DNA of 8,891 nt from Flavobacteriia bacterium (GCA_011330545.1 DRQI01000365.1:1-8891), one strand, 5' to 3'. Shown: positions 1-6,604, counted from the stretch's first letter. Translations and numbers: made by a program. Notes: a model not told the origin generated them from the letters alone.

Positions 1-439
1 GTTCGGTTACAGGCTCCCTGAAGATTACACCCGGTGCTTTGCGTTCTAATGGCATTTCAAAAGTCTCTCCTTCAATAGGGCCTTTGCCATCAATAGGCTG
101 CCCTAAGGTATTTACTACTCTGCCGGAAATTCCTTCACCAACTCTCAACGAAGCAATACGCTCGGTACGTTTTACGATGGCACCTTCTTTAACTTCTGTA
201 GAATGCCCTAATAATACAACCCCAACATTATCTTCTTCAAGGTTCAATACAATACCTTCTAAACCATCTTCAAATTGAACCAATTCGCCATATTGTGCAT
301 TGGCCAAGCCATATACACGTGCTATACCGTCACCTACTTGTAATACTGTTCCTACTTCACTTAAAGATGCGTTGCCTTCAAAATCTGATAGTTGCTGTTT
401 TAAAATTGCTGATACTTCAGCGGGTTTAATTGTTGCCAT
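1..439 (-). CDS. atpA: F1Fo ATP synthase subunit alpha, 5' part (3' end beyond window)
   Basis: This is the start of the alpha subunit, the non-catalytic nucleotide-binding partner of beta in the F1 hexamer on the cytoplasmic side of the membrane. The first 146 codons are present, starting MATIKPAEVSAILKQQL. What is visible is the N-terminal helix that contacts the delta subunit, the beta-barrel domain with the family motif QVGDGIARVYGL (around residues 34-45), the ERIASLRVGEG stretch, then LGQPIDGKGPI and ERKAPGV at the entry to the nucleotide-binding domain. The Walker A motif lies beyond the window edge. The ATG at 437-439 is the natural start and gives the usual N-terminus. The gene lies 139 nt after atpH, an unusually long gap for this operon, and no Shine-Dalgarno sequence is visible. 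The truncation is only the window boundary; I see no frame disruption. Confidence 0.97.
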   Translation of the reverse strand, partial: MATIKPAEVSAILKQQLSDFEGNASLSEVGTVLQVGDGIARVYGLANAQYGELVQFEDGLEGIVLNLEEDNVGVVLLGHSTEVKEGAIVKRTERIASLRVGEGISGRVVNTLGQPIDGKGPIEGETFEMPLERKAPGVIFREPVTE

Positions 440-578
440 TTCTTATTTGTTAGTATTGAGATTTTTGTAACGAGAATTTGGGTGTTACAGCCTTATTCTC
501 TTTTTCTCTTCTCTTTTTTATGGTTTATAATTTTCTCTTTTTACTTTTTAATATTTTATACTGAGCGTATCAACTCAA
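440..578 (-). promoter_or_regulatory. Intercistronic leader between atpH and atpA with purine-only tract and small stem
   Basis: This 139-nt non-coding stretch separates atpH from atpA, while the gap just before atpH is only 2 nt. On the transcribed strand it carries a 24-nt purine-only tract (complement of 496-519) and then a perfect 6-bp inverted repeat, TGTAAC with GTTACA, at 484-489 and 466-471 with a 12-nt loop. There is no exact TAnnTTTG promoter box and no run of U after the stem, so a promoter or terminator is not supported. It could be an RNA-processing site or a translation-enhancing A/G-rich leader for atpA. The function is inferred; only the composition and the repeat are observed. 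Confidence 0.35.
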
Positions 579-1136
579 CTACTCAATTGTAACAGTAGTG
601 TTTGTTTCGAATGCTCTTCGCAAACTATTTATTTTTCCTTGAATACTTGCGTCAAATTGCCGGTCGCCCACACGAAGGATAAATCCACCTATAATGCTAG
701 GGTCAACAGTACTTTTTAGGCTTATCTTTTTGCCCGTAATAGCTTCGGCTTTTGATAATACTTTTTTTTCTAAATCTGATGTTAAAGGAATGGCCGTGGT
801 TACTTCTGCAACCTGCCTTCCTTTATATTGATTATAAATATGTGCATATTGTTTTGTAACTTCTGCCAATAGCGGAAGCCTCTTGTTTCTAATCAATAAA
901 TTGATAAGGCTCAATGAGATATTGTCAATTTTTTCACCAAAAATTTTCACCAAAGTATCTTTTTTCGCTTCGGCTTTTATTACCGGGTTACTTAATAATA
1001 ATTGCAACTCATTATTTTCTTTGATGGTTGAAGCAATCAATTGCATATCATTATGAACCGTATCAGCCTTATTAGCCTCTAGTGAAGCGTTTAAAACGGC
1101 TTTTGCATATCGTATGGCAGCTCTAGATTCTCTCAT
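579..1136 (-). CDS. atpH: F1Fo ATP synthase subunit delta
   Basis: The delta subunit (OSCP-type, 185 aa, normal for the family) sits on top of F1 and joins the alpha/beta hexamer to the peripheral stalk made by subunit b. The N-terminal helical bundle begins with the recognisable RYAKAVLNAS (residues 9-18). The C-terminal part has the family's conserved glycine-rich segment GGFILRVGDRQFDASIQG at about residues 150-167, followed by the terminal helix and strand. The start ATG at 1134-1136 lies 2 nt after the atpF stop codon, so the two stalk components are probably translationally coupled. The stop is TAG at 579-581. The protein is soluble, with no signal peptide or membrane segment. Confidence 0.97.
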   Translation of the reverse strand: MRESRAAIRYAKAVLNASLEANKADTVHNDMQLIASTIKENNELQLLLSNPVIKAEAKKDTLVKIFGEKIDNISLSLINLLIRNKRLPLLAEVTKQYAHIYNQYKGRQVAEVTTAIPLTSDLEKKVLSKAEAITGKKISLKSTVDPSIIGGFILRVGDRQFDASIQGKINSLRRAFETNTTVTIE

Positions 1137-1138
1137 AA

Positions 1139-1633
1139 TTACTGTAACTTCACTTCGCCTAATAGTTGCTCAACTAATTTTAGTTGTTTGTCTTTATCGG
1201 AAAGTTCTCCTTTTACTACTTTTTCGGCTATATTTAAAGACAAATCGGCTACCTGATTTTTTATTTCACTTATGGCAGCCAACTTTTCATTTTCTATCGA
1301 TGTTTTAGCTTGCTCAATAATTTTATTTGCTTGATTTTTAGCCTCTTCTTTGGCTTCTTCAATCATGCTATTTTTAATATCTCGGGCTTCTTTTAATAAC
1401 AGGTCTCTTTCAACTCGGGCTTCTTTTAAGATTTTTTCGTTATCCGATTTTAAATCTTGCATTTCTTGGCGTGCTTTGTCAGCTTCATTGAGTGCTTTTC
1501 TGATACCTTCTTCTCTTTCGTTTACCGAATTTAAAATGGGTTTCCAAGCGAATTTACCCAAGATAAAAAGCAATACTAGAAATGATATTGTGGTCCAAAA
1601 GATAAGTCCGATTTCGGGAGTTACTAAATCCAT
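1139..1633 (-). CDS. atpF: F1Fo ATP synthase subunit b
   Basis: Subunit b (164 aa) forms the peripheral stator stalk. It starts MDLVTPEIGLIFWTTISF, with one membrane helix at about residues 8-27, followed by the typical GKFAWKPI junction. A long charged, alanine-rich helix (about 33-145) then forms the b2 coiled coil that runs up the side of F1. The C-terminal part, with NIAEKVVKGELSDKDK, matches the delta-binding end of the family. Only one b-type gene is present, so the stator is probably a homodimer. The start at 1631-1633 is separated from atpE by 69 nt containing a strong hairpin, while atpH follows after 2 nt. No b-specific promoter box is seen in the gap. Confidence 0.97.
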   Translation of the reverse strand: MDLVTPEIGLIFWTTISFLVLLFILGKFAWKPILNSVNEREEGIRKALNEADKARQEMQDLKSDNEKILKEARVERDLLLKEARDIKNSMIEEAKEEAKNQANKIIEQAKTSIENEKLAAISEIKNQVADLSLNIAEKVVKGELSDKDKQLKLVEQLLGEVKLQ

Positions 1634-1663
1634 AATTAATAGTTATTTTGTAATTAATTTTTT

Positions 1664-1697
1664 AAAAAAGTAAGATGTAACCAACCGTTACATCTTA
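1664..1697 (-). terminator. Hairpin plus U-tract between atpE and atpF (intrinsic terminator or mRNA 3'-end stabiliser)
   Basis: On the transcribed strand an 11-bp perfect stem, TAAGATGTAAC pairing with GTTACATCTTA, encloses a 5-nt loop GGTTG. One C and six U residues follow (complement of 1669-1664). It begins 5 nt after the atpE stop codon. The form is that of a Rho-independent terminator, though the stem has only three G-C pairs. It lies inside the operon, where complete termination would cut atpF, atpH and atpA off from the promoter, so partial termination or protection of an atpB-atpE mRNA end is more likely. The structure is observed; the role is inferred. Confidence 0.6.
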
Positions 1698-1702
1698 TCT
1701 TT

Positions 1703-1939
<237 letters not shown>

Positions 1940-1950
1940 TTAAAAATTAA

Positions 1951-3066
1951 TTAATGTTCTTCTTCTAATGCTTGCCCGAAATAAAGGGCTGACAGCATTG
2001 TAAATATATAGGCTTGTATTGCGATTACCAATACTTCAATAATACTGATAAAGGCTGTAAATAAAACCGACGCGGGTGATACCCATGCGGTACCTAAGAT
2101 AAATATAAGCCCTACTAATGCCAACACGATAACATGCCCGGCAGTTATATTGGCAAACAAACGTATCATTAATGCTATGGGTTTAATAAACATTCCCATA
2201 AGCTCAATGGGAGCAAGAAATATTTTCATATAAACGGGTACTCCGGGCATCCATAGCATGTGTGACCAATATGATTTTTTACTACTAAACAGGGTTATTA
2301 TAAATGTAATTAACGCCAATGCCCCCGTAAATGCTATATTTCCGCTTAAATTTGAGCCAAATGGAAAAAATGGAATGATTCCAAAAATGTTATTTAACCA
2401 AATAAAGAAAAATATGGTCAGCAAAAAGGGCATATATCTGGCATAGTGTTTTTCGCCAATATTCGGAATTGCAATTTCATCGCGCACAAAGATGATAATC
2501 GGTTCTATAAATTTTGCAATTCCCGAGGGTAAATTTTTCTCTGATTTTTTATATGATTTTGCCATGGCTCCAAAAAGTAAAATCAACACAATCATAGACA
2601 AAAACATTGAAAATACATTTCTGGTAATCGAAAAATTTAAAACCTTTTTATTGGCAGGATGTGACTCTTTATCAAGGGTTACATAAATTCCATCTTCATT
2701 AGGAGTATCATTGGCATAGTATATTTTACCGTGAAAGAGTGCGAATTTTTGCCCTTTTTTTTCTACCACAACTTTGCCTTCTTCGTCGTGGTGAAATTCA
2801 CTAGACATAAAAGTAACCAAGCCGTTATCAGTCCATAAAATTACCGGCAATGGAATTGAAACAGGATGCCCTTTCCAATCTAAAATATGAAAATTATGAG
2901 AATCTCCAATATGGTGTAAAATCATTTCTGCTATATTGAAATCTTCCTTTTCTTTTGTTTCTTTAGAAGTCTCTTCCTGATGTTCTTGGGCTGATAGTAT
3001 CCCGAAAAACGGAATAAACAGTAGTAAAGCTAGTAGTGTTTTACGGATAGTTTTTTTGGCTATCAT
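1951..3066 (-). CDS. atpB: F1Fo ATP synthase subunit a with N-terminal signal peptide and extra periplasmic domain
   Basis: Subunit a is the stator half-channel protein that passes protons to and from the c ring. The start used here is ATG at 3064-3066 (371 aa); a TTG 9 nt further upstream stays in frame but would add only three residues. Residues 1-26 look like a signal peptide (MIAKKTIRKTLLALLLF, then a site after ILSA before Gln27). An acidic, histidine-containing domain follows (27-145), absent from E. coli AtpB but usual in Bacteroidota. The family's membrane helices start near residue 148. The essential arginine is R302 in IRLFANITAGH. H311 and E344 occupy the positions of E. coli E219 and H245, the well-known reciprocal swap, and Q351 matches Q252. 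atpE follows after 23 nt. Confidence 0.96.
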   Translation of the reverse strand: MIAKKTIRKTLLALLLFIPFFGILSAQEHQEETSKETKEKEDFNIAEMILHHIGDSHNFHILDWKGHPVSIPLPVILWTDNGLVTFMSSEFHHDEEGKVVVEKKGQKFALFHGKIYYANDTPNEDGIYVTLDKESHPANKKVLNFSITRNVFSMFLSMIVLILLFGAMAKSYKKSEKNLPSGIAKFIEPIIIFVRDEIAIPNIGEKHYARYMPFLLTIFFFIWLNNIFGIIPFFPFGSNLSGNIAFTGALALITFIITLFSSKKSYWSHMLWMPGVPVYMKIFLAPIELMGMFIKPIALMIRLFANITAGHVIVLALVGLIFILGTAWVSPASVLFTAFISIIEVLVIAIQAYIFTMLSALYFGQALEEEH

Positions 3067-3110
3067 AAATGTCAAATTTCAATAAATTTTACTGTCCTAA
3101 ATTTCGACTG

Positions 3111-3118
3111 CAAATGTA
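3111..3118 (-). promoter_or_regulatory. Bacteroidota-type -7 promoter box for the atpB-led operon
   Basis: The minus strand reads TACATTTG followed by CAG, an exact match to the TAnnTTTG element used by the Bacteroidota primary sigma factor. It lies about 45 nt upstream of the atpB ATG, so the leader would be about 35-40 nt. The -33 region is T-rich but has no clear TTG at the expected spacing, which is common in this phylum. The box sits in the 122-nt gap between the DUF6168-like gene and atpB, the right place to drive the structural atp genes apart from the upstream small genes. Confidence 0.6.
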
Positions 3119-3188
3119 CTGAAATAATTCTAAAATAAAACATTAAAATCAACTAATATTATTTTAGTGTAAAATGTAAAAAAATGAA

Positions 3189-3593
3189 TTATTTAGTGGG
3201 ATTTAAAATTTTAACGGCATAACTGGTTTCAAAAAAAAGATATAGAAAGTAGGGGATAAAAAAGCTAAAAACCGTCGCTGTAGGATTTATGGTTTTATAA
3301 AAAAAAAGCGGGGATAAAAAGAGTACTGCGGCAATCATTTTTAGCAGGCTTAAAGTGATGAAAGCATTCAAAACCTTGTCAGGTTTTATCTTACTTCTAT
3401 GCCTTAAAAAGTAAATTAAGGCGGTAACGGTAATAAAGTGGAAGGTGTAAATTTTCCAAGGTTCCCAATAGAAAGAATATTTTTTTAAATAGGGTAGTAT
3501 CAGAAAATTATGTATTGAAAATAAAATACCGGTTAGAATGGCCAATTGTAGTACAATGGTGCCAAATGCCATTTTTTTTTTAGTTTTAGTCAT
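3189..3593 (-). CDS. DUF6168-like four-helix membrane protein upstream of atpB
   Basis: This 134-aa hydrophobic protein has no characterised function that I know of; it resembles the DUF6168 family of Flavobacteriia. Four membrane helices are visible at about residues 11-33, 47-63, 76-98 and 106-127, with lysine-rich ends at both termini and a basic loop (RHRSKIK, 64-70) between helices 2 and 3. Its position between atpZ and atpB, its size and its four-helix layout match those of AtpI, the ATP synthase assembly/accessory protein of other bacteria, so an AtpI-like role is a reasonable inference, not shown. The start ATG at 3591-3593 overlaps the end of the AtpZ-like gene by 8 nt, indicating translational coupling. 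The codons for residues 4-8 contain a run of ten A, and M8 is a possible second start. Confidence 0.85.
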   Translation of the reverse strand: MTKTKKKMAFGTIVLQLAILTGILFSIHNFLILPYLKKYSFYWEPWKIYTFHFITVTALIYFLRHRSKIKPDKVLNAFITLSLLKMIAAVLFLSPLFFYKTINPTATVFSFFIPYFLYLFFETSYAVKILNPTK

Positions 3594-3816
3594 CTTTTTT
3601 ATTAGAAATATTGGTTACTTGTTTGATAACCGAATATAGCGAAAGTAAGATAAATACCAACGAAAAAGCAACTGTAAATAAATTATTTTTATTGGGGTAC
3701 TTTTCATCTAGCTTAATGCCGATATACGTGCCTACGCCAATGGTTACAACCATTTGAAAAGCAATACCCGAAAAACGTGTATATTTATTAAGCTGTTTTT
3801 TCTGCTTTTTGCTCAT
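3586..3816 (-). CDS. atpZ: AtpZ/AtpI-family small membrane protein
   Basis: This 76-aa protein has two membrane helices (about 13-34 and 45-66), a lysine-rich N-terminus and the segment GVGTYIGIKLDEKY (27-40), which matches the glycine-rich first helix and loop with Leu-Asp typical of the AtpZ family (F0F1-ATPase gene 1 protein). Members are encoded at the head of atp operons and have been proposed to aid Fo assembly or divalent cation uptake with AtpI. Here it precedes the DUF6168-like gene and atpB, as expected. Its start codon lies inside the end of the bactofilin gene (29-nt overlap) and its stop inside the start of the next gene (8-nt overlap), so all three are probably translated in a coupled way. 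The family call is good; the precise function is unsettled. Confidence 0.88.
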   Translation of the reverse strand: MSKKQKKQLNKYTRFSGIAFQMVVTIGVGTYIGIKLDEKYPNKNNLFTVAFSLVFILLSLYSVIKQVTNISNKKDD

Positions 3817-4183
3817 TTTTTAATGCTTTTATTGAGCCTTTCATATTACAAGAAGCATTAAAAGTAGCACCGGGTTCAACAGAAAGTTTGCCTAAAACAA
3901 CTTCTCCAGAAATATTTGCAGTTGATTTTAAAGAAAGTAGCTGGTCGACATTTAAATTGCCTGAGAATTTCCCTTCTACATCGGCATTGGTACATTCTAT
4001 AGTTCCGTCAACAGCACCCTCTTGGCCAATCACCACCCTGCCAGAAGTTTTAATGGTACCTTCTACTTTGCCGTCAATTCTAAAATCTCCTTGCGATTTG
4101 ATATCACCGACAAAAGTGGTGCCTTTACCTATAATATTACGTGCAAGAACTTGGTTTGGATTTGATTTTTTTTCTGAAAACAT
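3788..4183 (-). CDS. Bactofilin (polymer-forming cytoskeletal protein)
   Basis: Bactofilins polymerise without nucleotide into filaments through a right-handed beta-helix and help with cell shape, envelope synthesis or protein placement. The 131-aa product has the standard layout: a short polar N-terminal tail (1-17), a beta-helix core (about 18-118) with the hallmark GTTFVGDIKSQGDFRIDG (21-38), repeated VEGTI, VDGTI and ISGEV turns spaced by about 17-18 residues, and a short charged C-terminal tail. No membrane helix is present. The start is ATG at 4181-4183, 80 nt after sprE. Its last 29 nt overlap the start of the AtpZ-like gene in another frame. The identification is secure from the motif; the specific cellular role cannot be read from sequence. 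Confidence 0.95.
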   Translation of the reverse strand: MFSEKKSNPNQVLARNIIGKGTTFVGDIKSQGDFRIDGKVEGTIKTSGRVVIGQEGAVDGTIECTNADVEGKFSGNLNVDQLLSLKSTANISGEVVLGKLSVEPGATFNASCNMKGSIKALKNEQKAEKTA

Positions 4184-4263
4184 AATTTTTGTTTTAATAA
4201 TTTAAACTCCATTTTTTTCAAGTAACTTTTTTCATAGTTAAAACGGGGAGCAAAAATTTCTTT

Positions 4264-6504
4264 TTATTTATTTTTTTTGGTTTCGGATGAATTTGAATTT
4301 AATCCTCCTAATATTCGCACGGCGTGTTTTCCTTCTTCGGTATTAGGATAATTGATGGCCACATAATCTAAGGCTTCTTTAAAGGCTTTTACGCCTTTGG
4401 TTTTCATCAATATATATGCTTTTAATAATTCAAATTTGGGTATTATCGGCATATCTTCAAATTGCTGTATTGCCCTTTCAGATTTCTGCATGGCGTCTTC
4501 ATATCTCAAATAGTCATAATCGCAATAAGCATCTTCATAAACGGCTTCTGGCGAATTGTTTTTTTCTTCAGAAGCAAGAACGTCTTCCGGATGCAAGATA
4601 ATAGTTGCATATCTAGAATCTGGATAAGTGTTAACGATGTCTTCTTTATATTTATTGCTTTGGGCAATGTTAAAATGCGAATAGATTTTGTATAAATGGT
4701 ATTTTATCGGGAGTATTAAGTTTTCTTTTGGGTTAAAACTCAGTAGTTTTTCTAATCGTTCTGCCGCTAACGGATACTTTTTAAATTGCTCTTTGTAAAT
4801 GAGGCCTAACTTATAGTAGGCATTATTGCGTTGAGAAGTTATACTGTCTAAAGTTACTTTTTCTGTGGGGATTCTGCTCAAATAATAATCGAGCTCAAAC
4901 TTTTTACTCGTATCAAAGACGTTTGCAGAAGCTAGTATTTCTATTTTATCTTGTGCTTTAGCTGCAGCTTTTTTGGTAGAGAGGCGCCAATTATCTTCTA
5001 AAGGCCTATTTCCCCATATTTTACGAAATTCTTGTTTGCCGAAACCGGCAACTTGGGTATTGTAAAAATAAAATTTACCGCCTTTTGAAGTATTTTTAGA
5101 ATTATCATCTTTAAAATTACCAAAGCCAGACGTAATAGTGGTGGCTTCTAATTTCTTTTTCGCCTCTTCTTCTTCTTTTTTGAGGTTGTCAATATAACCT
5201 TGATAGTATTTTTCTTGTTCTTCTTTAGAAAGCGCGGCAATTTTTAAAATGCTATCACTACTTTTTGCAATGTTTTCATACAAAATTACTTCTTCGAGGC
5301 TCTTGCGTTTTCTAATAATTCGCCTGACCCTTTTTATGTTTTTGTTTTTGGTAATTTGGATAACACTGTCATAGTACGCTCCGGCAGGTTGAAACTTGGC
5401 TCTGTCAAAAAAGATATTTCCGAGTTGTTCATAGGATAATTCTTTTTGAAAATCGTTGCCTTGTTCTGTCAGTAACGATTTTTTGAAATCGGCAACAGCC
5501 TTGTCGATACTGTCATTTTGGAGTTCAACACGGGCTTTCTGATAAAAAAGCTCGTCTAAAAAAGGCCTGTTGTCTCTATCTTTTATCAGTTTGTTTAATG
5601 TGGCAATAATAAGCTCGGTACTATCGGTTTTTGAATAATTTTTGGTGCGGTCTATAAAAGCATGTATGCGATATCTCAACGGGGCTTTTCTAGTATTGGC
5701 CAAGGCTTCAAAAACCATATTAGAAGAATCTATTTTTTGTTGATTTCTGTATAATTGTCCTAAAATAAATAGGTTACGGGCTTTTAACTTGTTGTTTTTT
5801 GAAAAGAAAATAGCGCTGTCTAAATGCCTAATTACCAAATCGGTACTGTCTAATGAAGTGTAAGCCATGGCCATGGTAGTATGTGCATTTTCAACAATTT
5901 CTAAAGGCAAATATTCATTTTTTAACAGAATTCTTAAGGTTTCTATGGCTAGCTCTTCATTTTGTAAACGCACTAATGTTTTGGCTTGCCAAACTTTGGT
6001 TTCATCGCGCAAATCGGCATCGGTATAATTTTCTAAAATAAAATTAAAGGCTTCTAAAGCAGGAACGAAACGCTGAGAATAATACCGGGCTTTTCCCAAC
6101 AATAAATAGGCGTCATCTATTTGTTTGTTGCGTTCTTTGCCGGCAATGTCCATAGAATGTTTTTGTACGGCTTTAATGGCTTTTTCTTCGGCTTTTTCAA
6201 ATCCTTGTGCCGTGCTTTCTTGGTCTGTAGGTTTCTTTTGTTTTAAGGTGGGGATTTCTAATTTTTCTTCTTCAATTTTTAAGGGCTCAATAGGTAATAA
6301 TTCCCAAAAATTATCATTGTAATCGTCATCCAATACTTTCTTTGCTTGGTCAAAAGCAACATTTCCGTTATAGAGTATGTTGTATTTGGTAGAAAGTGTA
6401 TGTAGGTTTCTGTTTAAAAAAGCATTTTTTTTGGTTGAACAATTCCAAACCCCTACTGCCAAAAGCAGTAAAAAAAAATTTGATAACATCTTTTTGTTCA
6501 ACAT
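4264..6504 (-). CDS. sprE: SprE/PorW-type TPR lipoprotein of gliding motility and type IX secretion
   Basis: This large lipoprotein (746 aa) resembles SprE of Flavobacterium and PorW of Porphyromonas, needed for type IX protein secretion and for gliding on surfaces. A lipoprotein signal is seen at 1-22 (hydrophobic stretch 10-19, then VWNC with lipidated C22). Residues after the cysteine (STKKN) lack an acidic +2 residue, consistent with outer membrane location facing the periplasm. TPR-like helical pairs fill about 126-385 and 555-735, for example DAYLLLGKARYYSQRFVPAL (131-150) and SYEQLGNIFFDRAKFQPAGA (357-376). A charged coiled coil (425-453) precedes the family's central block with KFYFYN (477-482) and FGKQEFRKIWGNRPLEDNWR (488-507). 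The start ATG at 6502-6504 is preferred; M6 is an alternative. It has its own promoter box upstream. Confidence 0.9.
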   Translation of the reverse strand: MLNKKMLSNFFLLLLAVGVWNCSTKKNAFLNRNLHTLSTKYNILYNGNVAFDQAKKVLDDDYNDNFWELLPIEPLKIEEEKLEIPTLKQKKPTDQESTAQGFEKAEEKAIKAVQKHSMDIAGKERNKQIDDAYLLLGKARYYSQRFVPALEAFNFILENYTDADLRDETKVWQAKTLVRLQNEELAIETLRILLKNEYLPLEIVENAHTTMAMAYTSLDSTDLVIRHLDSAIFFSKNNKLKARNLFILGQLYRNQQKIDSSNMVFEALANTRKAPLRYRIHAFIDRTKNYSKTDSTELIIATLNKLIKDRDNRPFLDELFYQKARVELQNDSIDKAVADFKKSLLTEQGNDFQKELSYEQLGNIFFDRAKFQPAGAYYDSVIQITKNKNIKRVRRIIRKRKSLEEVILYENIAKSSDSILKIAALSKEEQEKYYQGYIDNLKKEEEEAKKKLEATTITSGFGNFKDDNSKNTSKGGKFYFYNTQVAGFGKQEFRKIWGNRPLEDNWRLSTKKAAAKAQDKIEILASANVFDTSKKFELDYYLSRIPTEKVTLDSITSQRNNAYYKLGLIYKEQFKKYPLAAERLEKLLSFNPKENLILPIKYHLYKIYSHFNIAQSNKYKEDIVNTYPDSRYATIILHPEDVLASEEKNNSPEAVYEDAYCDYDYLRYEDAMQKSERAIQQFEDMPIIPKFELLKAYILMKTKGVKAFKEALDYVAINYPNTEEGKHAVRILGGLNSNSSETKKNK

Positions 6505-6550
6505 AATACTAGAAACTAAAATCCTCTAAAAATATTGTGGTATAGAAGGG

Positions 6551-6558
6551 CAAAAGTA
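6551..6558 (-). promoter_or_regulatory. Bacteroidota-type -7 promoter box for sprE
   Basis: The minus strand reads TACTTTTG followed by CCC, an exact TAnnTTTG match, about 46 nt before the sprE start codon. The distance to the start codon is almost the same as for the box upstream of atpB. No convincing TTG is seen about 20 nt further upstream, only a T-rich CCTTTTA. The likely transcript covers sprE and may read on into the bactofilin and atpZ genes, because no terminator is evident between them. Confidence 0.55.
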
Positions 6559-6604
6559 CAAAATTTAACCGTTTCTAAAAGGTTTGGAATTTAAAATTTG
6601 GTAT

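Noticed and set aside
39..278. Open frame of 79 codons on the plus strand
   Set aside because: It lies entirely opposite the well-conserved atpA coding sequence and has no recognisable domain; it is an antisense shadow.
3067..3075. TTG start for atpB nine bases upstream of the ATG
   Set aside because: The ATG at 3064-3066 gives a normal signal peptide with a short basic N-region; the TTG adds only three residues and has no supporting ribosome binding site.
3150..3188. AT-only inverted repeats just after the DUF6168-like stop codon, such as ATTTTA with TAAAAT
   Set aside because: Stems are 5-6 bp of pure A-T and no U-tract is placed for termination; they are expected by chance in this composition.
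3888..4205. Open frame of 105 codons on the plus strand
   Set aside because: It is antisense to the bactofilin gene, and its serine/proline-rich product mirrors the repeated beta-helix codons. No independent start signal is seen.
4221..4240. Five-base inverted repeat TAACT with AGTTA between sprE and the bactofilin gene
   Set aside because: The stem is too short and the following sequence on the minus strand is A-rich, not U-rich, so it is not a credible terminator.
4251..4258. Possible promoter box AATTTTTG on the minus strand upstream of the bactofilin gene
   Set aside because: It has T replaced by A at the first of the conserved TA positions and lacks a clear -33 element. In sequence this AT-rich such near-matches are frequent.
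5281..5288. Exact TAnnTTTG matches inside genes (5281-5288 in sprE and 7932-7939 in the DUF5687-type gene)
   Set aside because: Both lie well inside long coding regions with no downstream start codon of a separate gene nearby; chance occurrence is expected.
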